A stretch of 64,000 nucleotides of DNA from Primorskyibacter marinus (GTDB lineage Bacteria; Pseudomonadota; Alphaproteobacteria; Rhodobacterales; Rhodobacteraceae), in the NCBI RefSeq assembly GCF_003313245.1, contig NZ_QJSD01000002.1, positions 434,001 through 498,000 of the forward strand, written 5' to 3'. Each line of letters starts with the position of its first letter. Position 1 is the stretch's first letter. Below the pieces are notes generated by a model that did not search any database, was not told the origin of the DNA, and saw only the letters and a list, made by a program, of their open reading frames with translations. Both the position numbers and the translations under genes were made by a program. This document shows, one piece after another, positions 36,863-47,421 of the stretch.

Positions 36863-38002
36863 TTAGCGCGGTCTGTGAATATGGGCGCTTTGCACCATAC
36901 CGAAAGCGACCATCAATACCAGCATGGCCGAGCCACCATAGCTGACAAGCGGCAATGGCACGCCGACCACGGGTGCCAAGCCCATGACCATCGACATGTT
37001 GACCGCAAAGAACAGGAAAAAGGTCAGCCCGACACCCAGGATCAGCAGTGATGAGAACCTGTCGCGGTTCTGCATCGCCGAGAAAATGCAGAACAACAGC
37101 ACCAGAACATAGAGGATCAGCAGCGAGAATCCACCGATGAAGCCAAATTCTTCGGCCAGCGTGTTGAAGATGAAGTCGGTGTGCTTTTCCGGCAGGAAGT
37201 TCAGGCGGCTTTGCGTCCCCTGCATGAAGCCGCGCCCGGTCCAGCCGCCGGACCCCATGGCGATCTTGGCCTGAGTGATGTGGTACCCCGCACCCAGCGG
37301 ATCGGTGGAGGGGTCGATAAATGTGTCGATGCGGCGGAACTGATAGTCCTGAAGCAACTGCCAACTTGTTCCGCGGCTTTGAAACACGGCGGCGATTGCG
37401 CCACCGGCAAGTGCCAGGACCACACCGAAATAGATCCAGTGAACGCCCGCGATAAACATCATCAGGCCGCCGGCGGTGATCAGCAGGATGGCGGTACCAA
37501 GGTCCGGTTGTTTCAGTACCAGGAATGTTGGCAGCAGGATGATCAGAAGCGGCAACAGCACCCAGAGCGGCCGGGACGTATTGCGCATGGGCAGCCAGTC
37601 ATAATAGGCCGCCAGGAACATCACCAGCGTGATCTTGGTCAGTTCGGACGGTTGCAGCCGCATGAAGCCAATATCAATCCAGCGCTGCGCACCCATGCCG
37701 ACCGTCCCGAAAAGCTCGACAAAGACCAGCAGCAGGATCGAGACGAGATAAGCCAGTGTCGCCATGTTGCGCCAGAACCAGATCGGCACCAGCGCGACCA
37801 GACACATAGCGACAAACCCCAGCGCAAAACGTTTCATCTGGGGTTCGGCCCAGGGGGTGAACGACCCGCCCGCGACCGAATAGAGCATCAGAAACCCGAT
37901 ACTGGCCACCGCTGTCAGCAGCAGTGCAAGTGGCCAGTTCAGGTACAACACCTTGCGAAGCCCCGTCGGGACCGATTTGACGGTATATTCAAGATAACTC
38001 AT
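36863..38002 (-). CDS. rodA: Rod shape-determining peptidoglycan polymerase RodA
   Basis: A 379-residue SEDS-family membrane protein with about ten helices. It polymerises lipid II glycan strands during cell elongation, paired with the transpeptidase PBP2. Recognisable blocks include MRLQPSELTKITLVMFLAAYY, KQPDLGTAILLITAGG, LPEKHTDFIFNTLAEEFGFIGG and the final GVPLPLVSYGGSAMLVLM. The first residues MSYLEYTVKSVP precede the membrane part. It overlaps the mrdA stop by 4 bases and is last in the mreBCD-mrdA-rodA shape cluster. Confidence 0.96.
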   Translation of the reverse strand: MSYLEYTVKSVPTGLRKVLYLNWPLALLLTAVASIGFLMLYSVAGGSFTPWAEPQMKRFALGFVAMCLVALVPIWFWRNMATLAYLVSILLLVFVELFGTVGMGAQRWIDIGFMRLQPSELTKITLVMFLAAYYDWLPMRNTSRPLWVLLPLLIILLPTFLVLKQPDLGTAILLITAGGLMMFIAGVHWIYFGVVLALAGGAIAAVFQSRGTSWQLLQDYQFRRIDTFIDPSTDPLGAGYHITQAKIAMGSGGWTGRGFMQGTQSRLNFLPEKHTDFIFNTLAEEFGFIGGFSLLILYVLVLLFCIFSAMQNRDRFSSLLILGVGLTFFLFFAVNMSMVMGLAPVVGVPLPLVSYGGSAMLVLMVAFGMVQSAHIHRPR

Positions 38003-39939
38003 GCGCGGCTGCTCTCTTCGCCGTCGGGCGCGCGGCGTTCGCGTGCCAGCCGTTCCTGCTGGGTCTTGATGCGCCCGCGATCCTTTTTGGGATAAGCGTC
38101 CAGCGGCGGATCGCGCCCATACAATGCCTGAAGCGCCACGTCGCGCGCGATTGGTGTCGCGGCGCTGGAGCCGCCGCCATGTTCAACCACAACGGAAACG
38201 GCGATCTTGGGCGCATCATAGGGCGCGAAGGCGACAAACAACCCGTGATCGCGCCGGTTCCATGGCAGGTCGTCATTGCTGGTGACACCGCGCGCGCGTT
38301 CGGCAGCGGTGATGTTGCGGACCTGACTGGTGCCGGTCTTGCCCGCCATGCGGAAGGCGTCCTCGGCGATGCGGGTTCTATAGGCCGTGCCGCGCCGGTT
38401 GTTGGACACGGCAAACATCGCTTTGCGGATCCAACGCAGGTGATTTTCGTTGAAGCCCAGGTTTTCGCCGCTGTGACTTGGGGATGTTCTGCCTTCGACC
38501 GACTTGATCAATCGTGGCGTGACGGCGCGCCCGGTGGCCAGCCGCGCTGTCATCACCGCCAGTTGCAGTGGCGAGGTCAGCACGAAGCCCTGGCCGATAG
38601 AGGCGTTGACCGTGTCGCCAATCACCCAGGAAGAGCCGCGCTCGCGCTCTTTCCAGGCCTTTGTGGGGGTCAGGCCTTCGGTGACGGCGGACATGGGGAT
38701 GTCATGCGACATGCCCAACCCCAAACGCAGCGCGGTATCGGTGATCTTTTCGATCCCGACCTTCAGGGCAAGATCATAGTAGTAGACGTCGCAGCTCTCG
38801 CGCAGCGACTTTTCTAGGTCCATATGGCCATGGCCGCCGCCTTTCCAGCAGTGAAAGCGGCGCCCGCCGACCTCCATGTAGCCGGGGCACCACACGGTTT
38901 CCTCGGGCGAGATGACGCCCGCGTCCAGGGCCGCAAGCACCGTCACCATCTTGAAGGTAGAGCCGGGCGGATAGGCGTCCTGCACGGTCTTTGACGCCAA
39001 TGGTCGGCGATCATTGTCGCGCAGAACCGCGTAATCGTCGAACGAGATGCCGCGCACGAATTTGTTGGGATCGTAGGATGGCGAGGATGAAATCGCCAGC
39101 AAGTCGCCATCGGTCACGTCCATGACGACGACGGACGCGCTTTCAGTGCCCAGCCGGGCCTTGATGTAGTTTTGCAGGCCATTGTCTACGGTCAGTTGCA
39201 GATCGGCACCTGCTTCGCCCTCGCGGCGGTCAAGTTCGCGCATCACGCGGCCAACGGCGTTGACCTCGACCCGTTTGGCACCTGCACGGCCGCGCAGCAT
39301 CTCTTCGTACTTGGCCTCGACCCCGACCTTGCCGATCTGGAACCGCGGGATGCGCAACACCGGTTCGGGGTCGGCATAGCGGGCAAGGTCGCGTTCGCTG
39401 ACCGGGCCGACATAGCCTGCCACATGGGCAAAGTCATCGCCCATCGGGTAGTGCCGCGACAGGCCCACCTCTGGCGTGACGCCGGGCAGGGCAGGGGCGT
39501 TGACCGCAACGCGGCTGATATCGTCCCATCCCACGCGATCGGCGATGGTGATCGGCAGAAACGGGGCGGAGCGTTCCATCTCGGCAAGTGCGCGGTTCAG
39601 TTCGTCCTCGTCCAGTTCGACAAGGGCGGACAGGCGCGCGATGACCTCTTCGACATTGCCGGCATCCTCGCGGACCATGGTGATCCGGTACGACGGGGCA
39701 TTTTCGGCAATCACAGCGCCATTGCGGTCGAAAATCTGGCCGCGCGCGGGTGGGATCAGGCGGATATTGACCCGGTTTTCCTCGGCCAGAAGACGAAACT
39801 GATCGGCCTGATCGACCTGCATATAGCGCATCCGCAGGCCCAGCAGCCCGGCAAAGCCCAGCTGCATTCCGCCAAGGATCAACCCGCGACGCGAAACGCG
39901 GCGGTAGCTGTCCATCGAATCCCTTGGCGAACGTCTCAT
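37999..39939 (-). CDS. mrdA: Penicillin-binding protein 2
   Basis: A 646-residue class B penicillin-binding protein for elongation. One N-terminal membrane helix (about 20-40) is followed by the pedestal domain and a transpeptidase. The acyl-enzyme motif SxxK is STFK in AYPPGSTFKMV, and KTG appears as MAGKTGTSQVRN. The FDRNGAVIAENAPSY region is the dimerisation block. The ATG at 39939 overlaps the mreD stop by 4 bases; the protein's own stop overlaps rodA by 4. It partners RodA in cross-linking new glycan strands. Confidence 0.96.
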   Translation of the reverse strand: MRRSPRDSMDSYRRVSRRGLILGGMQLGFAGLLGLRMRYMQVDQADQFRLLAEENRVNIRLIPPARGQIFDRNGAVIAENAPSYRITMVREDAGNVEEVIARLSALVELDEDELNRALAEMERSAPFLPITIADRVGWDDISRVAVNAPALPGVTPEVGLSRHYPMGDDFAHVAGYVGPVSERDLARYADPEPVLRIPRFQIGKVGVEAKYEEMLRGRAGAKRVEVNAVGRVMRELDRREGEAGADLQLTVDNGLQNYIKARLGTESASVVVMDVTDGDLLAISSSPSYDPNKFVRGISFDDYAVLRDNDRRPLASKTVQDAYPPGSTFKMVTVLAALDAGVISPEETVWCPGYMEVGGRRFHCWKGGGHGHMDLEKSLRESCDVYYYDLALKVGIEKITDTALRLGLGMSHDIPMSAVTEGLTPTKAWKERERGSSWVIGDTVNASIGQGFVLTSPLQLAVMTARLATGRAVTPRLIKSVEGRTSPSHSGENLGFNENHLRWIRKAMFAVSNNRRGTAYRTRIAEDAFRMAGKTGTSQVRNITAAERARGVTSNDDLPWNRRDHGLFVAFAPYDAPKIAVSVVVEHGGGSSAATPIARDVALQALYGRDPPLDAYPKKDRGRIKTQQERLARERRAPDGEESSRA

Positions 39940-40475
39940 ATCCTGCGTCCCAATGTGTCGACCTCTCCGGGGCTGGCGTGGCGCACCCCAAACAGAAACC
40001 GCGATACCATGACGACAAACGGATAGGCCATGGCGGTCATCGCCAATTGCATCAGAGCGAGATACAGCGATCCCGGCGCGTACATGACCGACAGCAACGC
40101 CAGCCGGTTGGCAAGTGTTGCAACGGTCAGAGCCGATACTACCGTAAGCCATTCCATTGCGAAAGACGCGTCGCGTTGGCGCCTTTGGCGGCGTTTGAGC
40201 CATTCAACCGTGATCACCATCAGTGCCGCCCACAACCCCGGCGGGCGCTGGAACATCAGATCGGCCAACAGCATCACCCCAGCAATTGACACGGCGGGCA
40301 CATATTCGGGGCGTCGTATCGCCCATGCGAGGCTGAGTGCCACCATCAGGTCCGGTGCGGCCCAGCGGCGCGGTGCCGTTTCCAGCGGCAACAGGTGGAA
40401 GAAAATCACCACAAGGCACAGTGCTATGTAGGCCGCGCGCATGGTCCAGACGCGTGATAGGCTTTGCTCAACCAT
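39936..40475 (-). CDS. mreD: Rod shape-determining protein MreD
   Basis: A 179-residue inner-membrane protein with about five hydrophobic helices and an Arg/Gln-rich loop (WLKRRQRRQRDASF). MreD sequences are poorly conserved; the assignment rests on hydropathy, length and position between mreC and mrdA, overlapping mreC by 8 bases and mrdA by 4. It acts with MreC to organise the elongation complex at the membrane. Confidence 0.85.
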   Translation of the reverse strand: MVEQSLSRVWTMRAAYIALCLVVIFFHLLPLETAPRRWAAPDLMVALSLAWAIRRPEYVPAVSIAGVMLLADLMFQRPPGLWAALMVITVEWLKRRQRRQRDASFAMEWLTVVSALTVATLANRLALLSVMYAPGSLYLALMQLAMTAMAYPFVVMVSRFLFGVRHASPGEVDTLGRRI

Positions 40476-41400
40476 CGCTCTCGCGCTCGGTTGCTGGCTG
40501 TGTTGCCTGATCTGCCGGCGGCAAGGTCTGACCCGGCAGTTCTTCCGGCGCGATCAACGCGCTGGGATTGCTGACCTTCTGGCTGCCGTGATCCCGCAAC
40601 ACCCGCAGAAACTCAAGACGTTCGTAATCGGCCGACAGGCGCGCCCGCAGCCGCCCGCCCGGATCCTTCGCCACTTGTCCGATCAGCAGGCCCGGAGGAA
40701 AAACCTCGCCGTCGCCACTGGTCACGATCCGGTCACCGGGCCGCACCTGATCGGGGTCTTCCAGAAAATCGACAGGTGGAGCGGTGGAATTGTCGCCCAC
40801 GATCAACGCCCGCTGGCCCGAGGGCTGGATCGTCGCGGGAATGCGGCTGGACGTGTCCGTCAGCAGGATCACCCGGCTGGTGCTGTCGCCCACGCCCGAG
40901 ATGCGCCCGACAAGGCCGATCCCGTCCATCGTGGCCCAGCCGTCCACGATGCCGTCGCGCTCTCCGACGTTCAGCAGCACGGATTGCCGGAACGGTGACC
41001 CGCTATCGGCAAGCACCACGCCGGTTACGAAGGTCAGGCGCGGGTCCAGCCGCACATTGTTGAGATCGAGCAGTCGCGCGTTTTCCTGCTCCAGCTGCAA
41101 GGCCGCCTCTTTCCAGGATTTCATTTGCTGTAGCTCGCGCCGCAGCTCCTGATTCTGCTCGTAAATGGCTTGATAGCTTTGGAAGTCCCGCATCAGGTTG
41201 ACGGTTGCCGTAACCGGCACCATTGCCCATTCAAAGCCCGGCATGACCCTGTCGATGACCTGCGCGCGGAACCGTTCGACGCGCGGGCTGTCGATCCGCC
41301 AGACCAGAAACAACCCGATCAGGCACAGCACCAGAAACGACACAAGCAGCCGCCGAAGCGGGCCGGTATAGTCTTCGCTTTGTGAACGATCTCTGGCCAA
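40468..41400 (-). CDS. mreC: Rod shape-determining protein MreC
   Basis: A 310-residue bitopic protein. A basic N-terminus (SEDYTGPLRRLLVSF) and one membrane helix (about 17-36) precede a coiled coil (YEQNQELRRELQQMKSWKEAALQLEQENARLLDL) and the periplasmic beta-barrel pair with GERDGIVDGWATMDGIGLVGRISGV. The tail is a Pro/Gln/Ala-rich, probably disordered segment. MreC links the cytoplasmic MreB filament to PBP2-RodA. It lies 30 bases after mreB and overlaps mreD by 8. Confidence 0.93.
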   Translation of the reverse strand: MARDRSQSEDYTGPLRRLLVSFLVLCLIGLFLVWRIDSPRVERFRAQVIDRVMPGFEWAMVPVTATVNLMRDFQSYQAIYEQNQELRRELQQMKSWKEAALQLEQENARLLDLNNVRLDPRLTFVTGVVLADSGSPFRQSVLLNVGERDGIVDGWATMDGIGLVGRISGVGDSTSRVILLTDTSSRIPATIQPSGQRALIVGDNSTAPPVDFLEDPDQVRPGDRIVTSGDGEVFPPGLLIGQVAKDPGGRLRARLSADYERLEFLRVLRDHGSQKVSNPSALIAPEELPGQTLPPADQATQPATERESDG

Positions 41401-41430
41401 TGGACCCCCTTTACGGCAAAGGTGGGCAGC

Positions 41431-42896
<1,466 letters not shown>

Positions 42897-43856
42897 GTGG
42901 CGCCAGCCGAGACCATCGTGAAGACCGGCCAGCGCGTTCTGCGCACCGAAGCGGCTGCGCTTGCCACATTGGCCGACGCTTTGCCCACCGACTTTCCAGC
43001 CGCTGTTGAAATGATCCTCGGCGCAAAAGGCCGCGTTGTGGTGTCGGGCATCGGCAAGTCCGGCCATATCGGCAACAAGATCGCGGCGACACTGGCCTCT
43101 ACCGGGACGCCCGCGCAATTCGTTCATGCGTCAGAGGCCAGCCATGGCGATCTGGGCATGCTGACCACGGATGATGTCTGCCTGTTGCTGTCCAACAGCG
43201 GCGAGACTACTGAATTGGGCGATATTATCGCCCATACCCGCCGTTTTGGCATCCCGCTGATCGGGATCTCCAGCCGCGAAGGCAGTACCTTGATGCGGGC
43301 CGCCGATTTGCGTCTGACCTTGCCCGCAGCACCCGAGGCCTGCGCGATTGGCATGGCACCCACGACATCAACCACGATGATGCTGGCACTTGGCGACGCG
43401 CTGGCCGTGGCGTTGATGGAGGAGCGCGGCTTTCAGGCAGCGCATTTTCACGTTTTCCACCCCGGCGGCAAACTGGGGGCGCAAATGGCCAGCGTGGCGG
43501 ATTTCATGCATGGTGGTGCCGAATTGCCCCTTGTGGATGCCGGCGCGGATATGAGCGAAACGCTGCTGCAAATGACGTCCAAAGGGTTCGGCATCGCGGC
43601 GGTTGTCACAGATGGCAAGCTGTCCGGCGTGGTGTCGGACGGGGATTTGCGCCGCAATATGGCCGATTTGATGAGCCGCAAGGCAGGCCAGGTGGCTACG
43701 CCGGACCCTGTGACCATCGCGCCGGACTGTCTGGCCGCCGTCGCCCTGAAAACCCTGAACGAGCGCAAGATCGGCGCGCTTGTCGTCGTCTCGGAGGATA
43801 AGACACCCTTGGGCATCCTGCATATTCACGACCTTCTGCGCGCCGGTGTGGCATGA
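42897..43856 (+). CDS. kdsD: Arabinose-5-phosphate isomerase
   Basis: A 319-residue enzyme converting ribulose-5-phosphate to arabinose-5-phosphate, first step of KDO synthesis for lipopolysaccharide. The N-terminal SIS domain holds GIGKSGHIGNKIAATLASTG and LLLSNSGETTELGDII. MAPTTSTTMMLALGDALAVAL is the family signature, and two CBS domains follow from about residue 200. The start is GTG 42897, where GAGGTGG lies upstream; longer in-frame sequence is Pro/Arg/Cys-rich and looks non-coding. The gene overlaps kdsB by 4 bases. Confidence 0.93.
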   Translation: MAPAETIVKTGQRVLRTEAAALATLADALPTDFPAAVEMILGAKGRVVVSGIGKSGHIGNKIAATLASTGTPAQFVHASEASHGDLGMLTTDDVCLLLSNSGETTELGDIIAHTRRFGIPLIGISSREGSTLMRAADLRLTLPAAPEACAIGMAPTTSTTMMLALGDALAVALMEERGFQAAHFHVFHPGGKLGAQMASVADFMHGGAELPLVDAGADMSETLLQMTSKGFGIAAVVTDGKLSGVVSDGDLRRNMADLMSRKAGQVATPDPVTIAPDCLAAVALKTLNERKIGALVVVSEDKTPLGILHIHDLLRAGVA

Positions 43857-44647
43857 GCGCCGTCATCCTGATCCCCGCCCGCTACGCCTCGCAGCGCTAT
43901 CCGGGCAAGCCTCTGGCAGAGTTGCGCCAACCCGATGGTAGCCGCAAATCGCTGATCCGCATGAGCTGGGAAGCCGCCTGCCAGGTGCCGGGCGTCGATG
44001 CGGTGCATGTTGTCACCGATGACGACCGTATCGCCGATGCCGCCAAGGCGTTCGGTGCCAGCGTCATCATGACCTCCGAAGAATGCGAAAACGGGACTGC
44101 GCGCTGCGCCGATGCGCTGACCCGCGCCACGCTGGACGCCGATATTATCGTCAACCTTCAAGGCGATGCGCCGCTGACGCCGCCCTGGTTCATCGAGGCC
44201 TTGATCGACGAGATGCGGCGAAATCCGACGGTGGGGATGGCGACACCCGTCTTGCGGCTTGACCGCGAGACCTATGGCCATTTCGTTGACGATCGTAAAA
44301 ACGACCGTGTTGGCGGGACAACGGCTGTCTTCGACAAGCATATGAATGCGCTCTATTTCTCGAAGGAGATCGTGCCCTATCTTGATCCGTCCAAACTTCC
44401 TGACGGGCCACTGCCGGTGTTCCACCATGTCGGCGTCTACGCTTACACGCCTGACGCGCTGACGGCCTATGGCAGTTGGCCGCAAGGTCCGCTGGAAGGC
44501 GTCGAGGGGCTGGAACAGCTCCGTTTTCTCGAAAACGGCCACAAGATCCGCTGCGTTGAGGTTGACGGCCGTGGGCGCGTGTTCTGGGAGTTGAACAATC
44601 CCACCGATATCGACCGCATTGAAGCTGTACTGAGGACGCTGGCATGA
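43853..44647 (+). CDS. kdsB: 3-deoxy-manno-octulosonate cytidylyltransferase
   Basis: A 264-residue nucleotidyltransferase that activates KDO as CMP-KDO. The N-terminal [18 protein letters not shown] is the nucleotide loop, [16 protein letters not shown] and [17 protein letters not shown] carry metal-binding Asp residues, and the end [18 protein letters not shown] is near the family's closing block. It acts in the cytoplasm. It overlaps kdsD and kdsA by 4 bases each, giving a tightly coupled kdsD-kdsB-kdsA operon. Confidence 0.94.
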   Translation: MSAVILIPARYASQRYPGKPLAELRQPDGSRKSLIRMSWEAACQVPGVDAVHVVTDDDRIADAAKAFGASVIMTSEECENGTARCADALTRATLDADIIVNLQGDAPLTPPWFIEALIDEMRRNPTVGMATPVLRLDRETYGHFVDDRKNDRVGGTTAVFDKHMNALYFSKEIVPYLDPSKLPDGPLPVFHHVGVYAYTPDALTAYGSWPQGPLEGVEGLEQLRFLENGHKIRCVEVDGRGRVFWELNNPTDIDRIEAVLRTLA

Positions 44648-45492
44648 CCCCGATGGACGGACGCACGGTAAGGGTTGGCGATATCGAGGTGGGCGGCAAC
44701 GCGCCTTTCATGCTGATCACCGGGCCATGTCAGCTTGAAAGCCTCGATCACGCCCGGATGATGGCAACCCGGATCGCCGAGGCCTGCGCACCGACCGACA
44801 CGCGGTTCGTGTTCAAGGCAAGCTATGACAAGGCCAACCGATCCTCCATCGGCACCCAGCGCGGGCTGGGCATGGAGAAGGGGCTCGAAATTCTGGGTCG
44901 GATCGCGGAAGAGTTCAACTGCCCGGTGCTGACCGATGTGCATGAACCCGGCCATTGTGCGGTCGCGGCAGAGGTTTGCGACATTCTGCAAATCCCGGCC
45001 TTTCTGTGTCGTCAGACCGATCTGTTGCTCGCTGCGGGCGAAACCGGGCGGGTGATCAACGTGAAAAAGGGTCAGTTTCTGGCACCTTGGGACATGGGCA
45101 ATGTCGCCGCCAAGATCGCCAGCACCGGAAATGAGAACATACTGTTATGCGAACGCGGCACCAGCTTTGGCTACAACACATTGGTGACGGATTTTCGCGG
45201 GCTCCCGACGATGGGGCAGAACGGCTATCCGGTTGTGTTCGACGCCACCCATTCGGTGCAGCAGCCGGGTGGGCAGGGCGCATCCAGCGGCGGACAGCGC
45301 GAATTTGCACCGGTTCTGGCGCGGGCGGCCTGTGCTGTTGGGGTATCGGCGCTGTTTATCGAGACCCATGAAGACCCGGACAACGCGCCCAGCGACGGGC
45401 CGAACATGATCCCTGTGGATCAGATGTCCGGCCTCATCGCGGAACTCAGAGCGTTTGATGCGCTGCGCAAGGGACTATCCACGTCCGCTTGA
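44644..45492 (+). CDS. kdsA: 3-deoxy-8-phosphooctulonate (KDO-8-P) synthase
   Basis: A 282-residue TIM-barrel enzyme condensing arabinose-5-phosphate with phosphoenolpyruvate. [10 protein letters not shown] and [12 protein letters not shown] match the family's substrate loops, followed by [21 protein letters not shown] and, near the end, [22 protein letters not shown]. Cys in GPCQLES suggests the metal-dependent class. The operon lacks kdsC, the phosphatase that must act between this enzyme and KdsB; that gene is not in this window. Its stop lies 12 bases from the convergent DUF1127 gene. Confidence 0.95.
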   Translation: MTPMDGRTVRVGDIEVGGNAPFMLITGPCQLESLDHARMMATRIAEACAPTDTRFVFKASYDKANRSSIGTQRGLGMEKGLEILGRIAEEFNCPVLTDVHEPGHCAVAAEVCDILQIPAFLCRQTDLLLAAGETGRVINVKKGQFLAPWDMGNVAAKIASTGNENILLCERGTSFGYNTLVTDFRGLPTMGQNGYPVVFDATHSVQQPGGQGASSGGQREFAPVLARAACAVGVSALFIETHEDPDNAPSDGPNMIPVDQMSGLIAELRAFDALRKGLSTSA

Positions 45493-45504
45493 GCGGCGTC
45501 GCGC

Positions 45505-45732
45505 TCACAGGTGCATTACGTCGGCAAAGACGTGATGCACGATCCGGTCGCGCGGGATCCCCAGCTTTGCCAGTTGCTCGTCCGAGAGAGCTTGCAAACG
45601 TGCGACCCTTTCGAGGCGACGGTTATGTGGCGAAGCTTCGATCAACGCTGTGCCGATGCGTTTCAGGACGCCCATCAAGCCGTTGGTTTTTCCGTGTGCG
45701 CCCGTGGCGCTGAATGTGGCAATATCTGCCAT
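45505..45732 (-). CDS. DUF1127 small protein
   Basis: A 75-residue protein ending in the DUF1127 motif (RVARLQALSDEQLAKLGIPRDRIVHHVF). ATG 45732 has AAGGAAG 7 bases upstream. Proteins of this type in alphaproteobacteria are small, basic and often stress-induced; in Rhodobacter a DUF1127 protein (CcaF1) is linked to RNA metabolism. No role is proven here. The leader upstream contains a 13-bp inverted repeat. The plus-strand complement of its last codons can form a 12-pair stem (45511-45540) that overlaps the kdsA 3' region. Confidence 0.85.
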   Translation of the reverse strand: MADIATFSATGAHGKTNGLMGVLKRIGTALIEASPHNRRLERVARLQALSDEQLAKLGIPRDRIVHHVFADVMHL

Positions 45733-45797
45733 TGTTCTGCTTCCTTGCATTAACGTGATTTGTTGATTGCAAAGATAGGCGCGCATCACGGGTTTTC

Positions 45798-45832
45798 CTA
45801 CGGCCAATGCTGCATAGCGGCATTGGCCGTAG
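45798..45832 (-). repeat. 13-bp perfect inverted repeat in the DUF1127 leader
   Basis: CTACGGCCAATGC (45798-45810), 9-base loop, GCATTGGCCGTAG (45820-45832). It lies 66-100 bases upstream of the DUF1127 start. It may be an operator dyad or a structured 5' leader; no T run follows on either strand. Confidence 0.65.
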
Positions 45833-45997
45833 CGCAACGCATTCATTAGAAAAAACGGCAAGTTTTGATTCGAGATCCAGAAAGTAATGCTGCGACGCAG
45901 CGTCATTTTTGCTGCATAATGTATAAATTTTACCAGTTGATAAAAAAATAAACCTGTGAGAGCCTTTTCTCCAAACCAACGAATGCGGAGGGATGGA

Positions 45998-47320
45998 ATG
46001 GATCCGAAAATGCTGACCGAAGGGATTGTCGCGGGGCGACGCGAGGCCGGACAACTGGCCGATGCCTTCGAGGATCTCCACCCGCCGCTGTCAGAGCATG
46101 AGGCGCTGGTCGCCGCTGACCGGTGCTATTTTTGCCATGACGCACCCTGCACGGTGGCGTGCCCCACAGATATTGATATCCCGCTGTTCATCCGGCAGAT
46201 CGCAACCGGCACGCCAGAGGCTGCGGCCCGCACGATTCTGTCTCAGAACATTCTTGGCGGCATGTGCGCGCGTGTCTGTCCGACCGAAACGCTGTGCGAA
46301 GAGGTCTGCGTGCGTGAAACCGCCGAAGGCAAGCCCGTCGTCATCGGTCAGTTACAGCGCTTTGCCACCGATACGTTGATGGCTGCGGATGAACATCCGT
46401 TCGAACGCGCACCATCCACCGGCAAACGCATCGCCGTTGTCGGGGCCGGGCCTGCCGGGCTGGCCTGTGCGCACAGATTGGCGATGAAAGGCCATGACGT
46501 CGTTGTATATGATGCGCGCCCCAAAGCGGGGGGGCTGAACGAATATGGCATCGCTGCCTACAAGACCGTCGATGGGTTCGCGCAGGCAGAGGTCAATTGG
46601 CTGATGAAAATCGGCGGCATCACTTTGCAGAACGGCAAAGCCCTGGGCGCTGACCTGAGTTTGGATGATCTGAAAGCCGAGCATGACGCAGTGTTCCTTG
46701 GTGTGGGACTTGGCGGCGTCAACGCTCTGGGCGTTCCGGGGGACGACAAGGACGGGGTGCGCGACGCAGTGGATTTCATTGCAGAGCTGCGCCAAGTGTC
46801 GGATCTGGCCGCACTGCCCGTCGGACGTGATGTGGTGGTGATCGGTGGTGGCATGACAGCGGTGGACGCGGCCGTGCAGGCAAAACTGCTGGGCGCGCTC
46901 AACGTGATAATGGTGTATCGGCGCGGCAAGGACCGGCTGAGCGCCAGCGACTTCGAGCAGGATCTGGCGGCGTCGCGCGGGGTGCGGATCATCACCAATG
47001 CCCAGCCGGTCGCTGTGCATGGCAACGGGGCCGTCCGCGAGGTCGAGTTCGCCTTTACCGATGACGATCTGAAACCCACCGGGCAAAACTTCCGTCTGCC
47101 AGCCGATCAATTGTTCCGCGCTATTGGGCAAACATTGATAGCAGACGGATTGCCCGATCTCGACGGTCGAAAAATCGCCGTCACGGGGGCGGGACGCACC
47201 AGTGTCAGTGGCGTTTGGGCAGGTGGTGACTGTGCTGCGGGTGGTGACGATCTGACCGTGACGGCCGTGGCCGAGGGGCGCGATGCGGCCGAGGATATTC
47301 ATGCCCGGTTGATGGGATAA
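45998..47320 (+). CDS. preT: NAD(P)-dependent dihydropyrimidine dehydrogenase, PreT subunit
   Basis: A 440-residue GltD-like flavoprotein. The N-terminal domain binds Fe-S clusters through CYFCHDAPC...CP and CARVCPTETLCEEVC. The FAD site GAGPAGLACAHRLA and the NAD(P) site GGGMTAVDAAVQAKLLG follow, then a C-terminal FAD block with VWAGGDCA. It passes electrons from NAD(P)H to PreA, which reduces uracil and thymine. ATG 45998 has GGAGGG upstream; an earlier in-frame ATG is less likely. It is 101 bases upstream of preA, with a palindromic repeat between. Confidence 0.93.
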   Translation: MDPKMLTEGIVAGRREAGQLADAFEDLHPPLSEHEALVAADRCYFCHDAPCTVACPTDIDIPLFIRQIATGTPEAAARTILSQNILGGMCARVCPTETLCEEVCVRETAEGKPVVIGQLQRFATDTLMAADEHPFERAPSTGKRIAVVGAGPAGLACAHRLAMKGHDVVVYDARPKAGGLNEYGIAAYKTVDGFAQAEVNWLMKIGGITLQNGKALGADLSLDDLKAEHDAVFLGVGLGGVNALGVPGDDKDGVRDAVDFIAELRQVSDLAALPVGRDVVVIGGGMTAVDAAVQAKLLGALNVIMVYRRGKDRLSASDFEQDLAASRGVRIITNAQPVAVHGNGAVREVEFAFTDDDLKPTGQNFRLPADQLFRAIGQTLIADGLPDLDGRKIAVTGAGRTSVSGVWAGGDCAAGGDDLTVTAVAEGRDAAEDIHARLMG

Positions 47321-47329
47321 GGCTGCGTG

Positions 47330-47390
47330 CCCCGGACTTGATCCGGGGCCTTCTGCCAGCCGACCGAAAGGCCCCGGATCAAGTCCGGGG
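47330..47390. repeat. Paired palindromic (REP-like) repeat, copy 1
   Basis: Left arm contains CCCCGGACTTGATCCGGGG and right arm its exact inverse complement CCCCGGATCAAGTCCGGGG; over 21 bases (47330-47350 and 47370-47390) they pair perfectly around a 19-base spacer. Each arm is also palindromic by itself around CTTGA/TCAAG. It lies between preT and preA. Confidence 0.85.
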
Positions 47391-47421
47391 CGGGTGGTGA
47401 CAACAAAAGGATGATCGCAAA

